In this document: in pieces, positions 58,026 through 64,000 of the stretch
Layout of the letters: every line of letters begins with the position of its first letter
How positions within the stretch are numbered: position 1 is the stretch's first letter
Origin: Hormiphora californensis
Taxonomy: Eukaryota; Ctenophora; Tentaculata; Cydippida; Pleurobrachiidae
Assembly: GCA_020137815.1 (NCBI GenBank)
Contig: CM035361.1
Span: 1,748,024 to 1,812,023 of the forward strand
Reading direction: 5' to 3'
Length of the DNA stretch: 64,000 nt
Made by a program: the position numbers and the translations under genes
The notes under the pieces: generated by a model
Databases searched by the model: none
Told to the model about the DNA's origin: nothing
The model's input: the letters and a program-made list of their open reading frames with translations, nothing else

Positions 58026-58968
58026 AAACTCAATAAATAGTTTTTTAGTTGATGAAAGTTTGAAACAAAGCTGCAACTGCACTGTTTTACGACTGCGCGG
58101 CTCGATTTTTGCAGCGTTTATACAAACTTTATAGCCGCGGCGCTCAATCCAGTGAAATGTGCCATGCAGACACAAAAAATGCTGAAAAAAGGAAAATTTT
58201 TGTAAAAATCCGGGCCGAGTTTCAGTTTTTGGGCGTTCCATGATGGATACGATGGTACTTTCGACACTTCGGTGTTGTACCACTTTGTAGGTTCACTCTG
58301 TGACCAATCGTGGTGTGCGTTTATTATCTGACTTCAGACCACGGCGTCGGATTAAAAAAAATGAAAAAAGAGACAAAAAAGGGGGGAATGTGAGCGCTCA
58401 CGGTTTCCTAGGGTTACAGCTAATTTTAGGGCCGGTCGGGGTGCTCGAATTAGAGTTTAGCCTTGAGATTTCCTATGAGATAAACTTGCTTTAAAGTAGC
58501 CAAAACGGTTGAGTAGTTTGGATTTCAGCCATTTTACCTTTTTGGAAGAACGCACCTGTAAAGTGTGGACTTATCGTAAGGGCGCCCACGGTTTTCGTAA
58601 CAAATTTGTCAATCATCAAAGTTCAAACTTAGGTGGACCTAGGGCCTAGGTAAACAATTTTAGCACCACGTAAAAAAGCCCCAACTAACACTTATTGTTC
58701 ACGACCATTAAGTGGTGATGAAGAAATTATAATCAACAACAACAATATTAATCAGTCATTTCTTGTACAGCAAGGAATTTCAATGTAACCAATACAACAC
58801 ATTACACAACAAAGGACATAGTTCCAGTCAAAACACAAGTATCGTCTGTGGTAATGTATACAATGTACATAAACAATGTGCATACACAACTAATTGTATG
58901 TCTTACTCTCCGACACTCTTAAATCATAACAACACGATATAATATTTTGTTTTCTGAAGTATCTGAGT
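58026..58968. other. Intergenic stretch between LINE and ABCG gene
   Basis: No gene recognised. AT-rich near 58680-58950, which probably includes the 3' UTR of the ABCG gene. Confidence 0.5.
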
Positions 58969-61900
58969 TCATCGCCGCACTCGCCTCCACAGACATCCCA
59001 GAGATATCAAAGCAAGTCCAATTCCAAGGATGAAGTTGGCCATGATGTTTGGGAACCAAATGCCCTGTTGGGAAAATATGTTAAAATAATAATACTGGGT
59101 GGAGTGTTCACTAGAATGTTCAAAAGATTGTTCATATATTGGAATGAATGTTACGAATTGACTCACAGGTGTAATTCCATAGACTTCTAAAATCTGTTGG
59201 CCATCGACGAAGATACATGATTCGGAGATACTGTAATTTCCCATCGGCTGAGAGGGTGACGGTTTGTTAAAAACACTAAACAGGTGCATTTTGTTTTAAA
59301 ACAAATTGCTATAAAAACAGGTCCGAATTCGCAATTAAGTTTCGAACCAACCTTTCGATCGCACTCAATTTCTCCCATTCGATCGAACTCGTTGGTCATA
59401 AGGGCTGTCCAACCGTAGCGAATCCAGGAAAGGTATTTCACCGGGTAGAACCAGTAGGGAGTGTTTCTGAGTGGTGGGGGAATGAGAATTTAGCTAGTTA
59501 CTTGACATGACTTGAAATTTAAAGAACATAATAATCGTGTCCAGTTTACACCTAGGGGCACCCCTGCAGTTAATAAGTGACCGGTATTTGTCTTGTTCGA
59601 ACCTGTATCACAGTCACATTTGTAAGGAGGGTAAGAACAATATCCATCAATAACTTACGCATCGTTTTGGTAGAGACCTCCAAAGAGAAGGAAAGGCATG
59701 ATAATAGGAGCAACAATCGAGTTAGCTACTGCAATACTTTTCGTTAGACTGCCCGCAAATATGCCTGAGAGTTGTAGAAATATATCATAAAGAGCGGTTA
59801 AACCCTTATTTCGGGACCAACGCACGAGGGCCAATCACGTTTAAAGTGATACCAATGCAGAACGCCGCTAGTGGGGACCATGGCTGACAGCTGTCAGACA
59901 TTGCTTACCTAGACATGAGGCGACCCAGGCGATGCTAACACAAATCCAATAGCAGGAAACAAAGGCTGGAACTGTTCGTTCTAAACCTGTAATAATACGT
60001 GGTGAAATGGTGTTTTATAGTGAAATGGCAAGTTACAAAGTAAAATCAACCAGAGAGGGTTACTGGGTTAGTTTGGTTGTACAGTATATGTGTCTTTGAC
60101 AGGGCGATTACATAACTCACTCAGTACAGGTGTATTACTCTGACAATATCAGTCCTATAATACCCTGTTAGAGCATTGGCCTGACAGCGTGTGAGAACTG
60201 TGGTCAGAGCATTGGCCTGACAGATAATACCTGTAAGGAAATAACTGATGATCAGCTGGAACATCACTAGTGCCAGGATGTGAGGTATTAGGAGAATCAT
60301 GAGGGATGCCAGGTAGGAGCAAACTCCGTACATCCCCGCTCTGTACTCCTTGTGGAGAATCTGAAAAGAAGATACATGTGTAATGGATTCCCAAAACTGA
60401 CTGAAATTTAACTTACATTGTCCTAAAAATTAAGTTTAATTTTAGCTAATAATTTAACTCACCGGGAACTCCTTTGGAAGGCTGGATGCTTGTGCGAATG
60501 TGTATGCGAAGGTGAAAGAAGTGCAAAAGAAGAAAAGAAGTCCACCTTTATTCTGTCCTACTTCCTGATTGTTTGGTAGCATAAAGAAACCTAGCCCACT
60601 GAGAAGGGCCCAGATCTGAAAATGTGGGTCTTTCAAACGGTAATCGAGTAGCAATGGATATATGATGTTTTATCAGCACATAGTTTAAAAGGCTGACTTG
60701 ACAGTCAGCACAGAATATCAAGAAATAGATTTCTCTAGTTACCAGTGTTTCAATCCATCGCTGGCTCGCAAGTCGTGGTGAGCGTTTCTGGATCACATAA
60801 GCCCTCTTCAGGTTCTCAAACAATTGAGTACAGTAGTTCGTCTGCATGTTTCTACGGCTGAAATACGATAGGACTATAAGATTCATATCTAAATAAAGTT
60901 GGCTGAATAATTGGCTTATAAGTTAGCTAATTAGTTCCCTAATTGGCTAATTGGATAATTACCTGATAATGTTAGGTCGAACTGGGTTATCCTTGGCTAC
61001 CTGAGATATCTTCCCCTCAATCGCTAAGTAGTGCTCCGACTCCTTGAAATACGTTACTACCTCCTGAAACACACATAACAACCGTAGTAATACAGTGGTT
61101 ATCAAAGTTCTATCCATTTCCTACGAAAGCCATCCTAGCGCCTCATTACAGTAAAAAGAAATCAAAAGAGCGGATGCGGAGTCCAATAAGAGGTCCACTA
61201 CTTCTATGAAATGTTACTGAGTACTGATCATGATTAATACCTCGATGTTCCCAAGGCACCTTTCCTCCTCCCCTACTTTGACAGCCAACTCAAAGATAAA
61301 ATGATCGGCCGGGTTAAACCGGTTTGGGCAGGGTTTTCCCATTTTGTCAAAGTGCTCAATGGCTGCCTCACGATCTCCAAGGAAGGCAACATGGCCATCA
61401 GCCAACAGACAAACCCTGGGGAAGAGAGATTTACATGTCCTGGTTATTTATTACGTGTCCAACTAAAAACTAACTGTAGAATACCACTTTAGCGGAAGCG
61501 AAATCTCTGATATTGCAGTAGTAAGTATACATAGCTCAATATGTATTTCCAGGAATGAGAAGTCCTTCCTAGCTAGAACCTGATCACTATAAATCACATT
61601 TCGTAAAATAGCTATTACTAGAAGGAAAGGGATTTCTAAGAAAACTGGGTGATATGCCTTGAAAAATGTATGTGCCGGAAGGACCTACGGATAAACATCA
61701 TAGTAAAACATGTACCACTTGTGCCTGGCGTCTTCGGGGCGCAGCACTGCAAGGTACACTAAAACCAAACCAAACATCTCACCTGTCGATTGTCGAATCA
61801 AACATCTTACCTGTCAAACAGAGCAAACACCTCCGAACTAGGTTGATGAATTGTCATGAGAATAGTTCGGTTCGCTTGTGCCAGTTTTGAGATCAACTTC

Positions 61901-63662
61901 ACCATTGACTCAGCCATGTAGGAATCAAGTCTGAAACAGGAAGATTTAGGAGCAAATCATCAGCCGACAATTTGGTCAAGCAACACAATTCGCCCTTGGA
62001 TAAAATCAGGAACCGACCGAAACAAGTAAACAACCAATCAGAGCTCGTTATTTAGGTCACGTGACTGGTTATCAGCCAATCAGGGACCAGTATTTCCTGA
62101 TTCGGTCGGTTCCTGGATAAAGCTATATTTACCCGCTAGTAGGCTCATCAAGGAACATGAGGGGTGGATCCATTAGCAGCTCAACAGCAACTGACAGCCT
62201 CTTCTTCTGTCCCCCAGAGATTCCTTTCAGACCGGTGTAGGGGTTACCAATCATGACGTGTTGGCATGGCAACAAACCAAGCTGAAACAAAGTTAGATGA
62301 TTGAGACTGGCCGCGGCGGAGCATGTGAGAACCGCGGTCAGAGCATTGTATTTGATTGATTGATACCTTTCGAATGATAGCGTCAACCTTTGCAACACGT
62401 TTATCAAACCGGATTCTCTTGTCCATTCGCAACACCGCCTAGCAGAAAATATGAAATTTTCACTTTTTTGATGATTTAAAGTTTTAAAAATTCGAATTCA
62501 TGGCTACGGGTCACAGCGTTTCTAATACCATTATATTTGTATAGTTTACAACCACCAATTTCCTGTAACTACTCACGTGAAAGATCAGCGTTTCTCGGAC
62601 CGTCATTACATCAATGAAGTTGTCGGTTTGTTCAACGTAAGCACTCACTAGATTCATCTGGGATCGCTCAATCGGCCATCCATTAACATGGATCGTACCT
62701 GGAAAGTGGAATGGATAAATGAATCGAAGATTAGTCAAAAGAAAGGTGATGATTGCCTTATCCAGACTTGCTATGTTCTAACCCTCCCTTTACACAGTCT
62801 AGCCAGGCAAATCCAGACACCAATAAATTATACAGCGGTAGGTACGAAAAGGCATGTTGGCAAGTCGGAACCTGCAAGCCTGACTAAATATACCTGTCGT
62901 TTTGAAGTTCTTCATGGGTCTCTGAGCGAGTGTATTTAGTAGGGTGGTCTTTCCAGATCCACTAGATCCCAAGATAGCAACCAACTGTCCTGGCTCCACA
63001 TATCCTGACACTGAATGGGAGTGCTATTGACAAACTTGACAGTGGAAAATATATCAAGCGCGTCCCTCTGTATTCGTGCACGACAATCCTACAACCTTTC
63101 ACACGTCAAGATAAAACCGCCAAGGCACGCTCGGTAATTGTATGATTAGGGAGATGATATCTCAACATCAAATCTATTTTTAGCGACTTACCCCTTTTGA
63201 GGATATCCTTGGAGCTGTATTTCCCTGACTTTGGGCTGTAGAAGGGTGCTGGGGTGACAGTCTCGCAATACACGTGGAGGTCTCTCCAGGCGAGGGTGAC
63301 AGAAGAGAGAGTATCAAATCTACTATCATCTGTCAACTGAGGAAAGAATCTACAGTCAGCAACACCTAGCAACACACACACACCTCACCTAGCAACACCT
63401 AGCAACACACACACACCTCACCTAGCAACACCTAGCAACACATACTACATACAGTCAGGAAGAATCTACAGTCAGGATCAGGTGTTTGGTTATCGATGAT
63501 AACTGGTTCTATGACGTCACTGATAACCGATATGACGTCATAACTGATAAGCTTAGTTTCAGCTGAATTGCTGTCCGGGTTTTCAGCGAAATTATTCGAA
63601 TCGTGGCTAGATCCACTTGACATTATTATTTCATTGTGAGAAGGGAGGTCGTCTTCACTCAT
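58969..63662 (-). CDS. ABCG-family half-transporter (White/ABCG-like), complete
   Basis: ABCG half-transporters dimerise in membranes and export sterols, lipids or pigment precursors using ATP. Seventeen minus-strand exons: 63453-63662, 63192-63336, 62894-63010, 62577-62698, 62367-62438, 62133-62281, 61811-61930, 61241-61415, 60963-61063, 60743-60857, 60463-60615, 60231-60360, 59909-59986, 59659-59764, 59352-59466, 59167-59247, 58969-59064. They join in frame to 694 residues. Order: acidic N-terminus; Walker [10 protein letters not shown] (near residue 133); Q-loop YVEQTDNF; signature [10 protein letters not shown] (near 243); Walker [14 protein letters not shown]; switch [10 protein letters not shown]; then a six-helix membrane domain typical of the reversed NBD-TMD order. 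[12 protein letters not shown] and [12 protein letters not shown] are family-like; a Cys-containing extracellular loop precedes the last helix and the terminal RRVRR. The substrate is not inferable. Confidence 0.96.
63337..63452. repeat. First ABCG intron made of short tandem repeats
   Basis: The 116-bp intron is mostly CACCTAGCAACA and ACACAC repeats. A GAATCTACAGTCAG segment occurs both in the exon 1 end and just inside the intron's 3' end, so the intron is bracketed by a direct duplication. Confidence 0.85.
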
Positions 63663-64000
63663 CTTAAAAACTAACTAGTTATCGACAGCACTGTGGAAAT
63701 GCAAAGAAGTTGGCAAGACAAGACAAGATATAATGTAGTACAATGTCATCCAACTAAGCAGTAAAGCTTTCTAGGGGGTATACTTCACAAGCAAGAGCTA
63801 TGCGAATGAAGAACGCATTAAAAGCTCGTCGGATTCTTCTTCATATCAGAACATATAATGGGAACGGAATTGAAAAATGAAAATATATTTAGCAGTATGA
63901 AGGATCGCTTTATATGACATGCCAGACCTTTTGATAAACTGACAAACACACACTCGACTCTCAGCAACTATCAGATCCAATAACCCATGACATACACGTC
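63663..64000. other. 5' flank of the ABCG gene
   Basis: Presumed 5' UTR and promoter. No unmistakable core promoter element and no other gene seen. Confidence 0.4.

Overview
The window is nuclear DNA from an invertebrate animal. Evidence: many short introns with GT/AG borders, metazoan gene families (septin, ICMT, ABCG transporter, aromatic amino acid hydroxylase, membrane GDPD), non-LTR retrotransposons, pogo-like short elements, and abundant micro- and minisatellites. I cannot name the species from sequence alone; a marine invertebrate such as a sponge or cnidarian would fit. Exon chains below were rebuilt by eye from splice sites, reading phase and family motifs. Three of them (ABCG, ICMT, and the 687-residue unknown) close in frame from start to stop.

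Layout: 0.9-2.9 kb holds the N-terminal part of an aromatic amino acid hydroxylase on the minus strand, which continues past the left edge. 5.8-6.5 kb holds an acidic putative exon. 8.1-10.9 kb is a 5'-truncated LINE. 12.0-22.8 kb is a septin gene on the minus strand, its introns packed with short DNA transposons and minisatellites; one G-domain exon cannot be found. A two-exon secreted-protein gene lies on the plus strand inside a septin intron (14.6-16.6 kb). 24.7-25.6 kb is an intronless secreted orphan on the plus strand. 26.2-28.8 kb is a glycerophosphodiester phosphodiesterase gene without a recognisable 3' part. 28.9-35.5 kb is a complete 11-exon gene for an unrecognised, probably nuclear, acidic protein.

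34.96-54.57 kb is a direct tandem duplication of about 9.8 kb. Each copy carries a whole ICMT gene, and its last intron contains a 4.3-kb foldback element: two long inverted arms built mostly from a ~32-bp tandem repeat, flanked by a 5-bp CCATG duplication. Each copy also has a second, 1.3-kb palindromic element upstream of ICMT and part of a LINE ORF1. Real duplication and two uncollapsed haplotypes are both possible. To the right lie an intact LINE ORF1 (minus), a 1.4-kb TTAA-flanked palindrome, and a LINE reverse transcriptase (plus) in head-to-head order. 59.0-63.7 kb is a complete 17-exon ABCG half-transporter on the minus strand.

Two cross-cutting signals stand out. First, the window holds at least seven palindromic or foldback elements at several scales, some inside transcribed introns where they would form long double-stranded RNA. 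Second, many intronic minisatellites begin right at a splice site and repeat that donor, acceptor or branch-point/pyrimidine module in every unit, giving arrays of decoy splice sites. Stretches at 20.8-21.2 kb and 22.8-24.25 kb look degraded, and the exons I cannot find belong there, so assembly error should be considered before calling gene loss.
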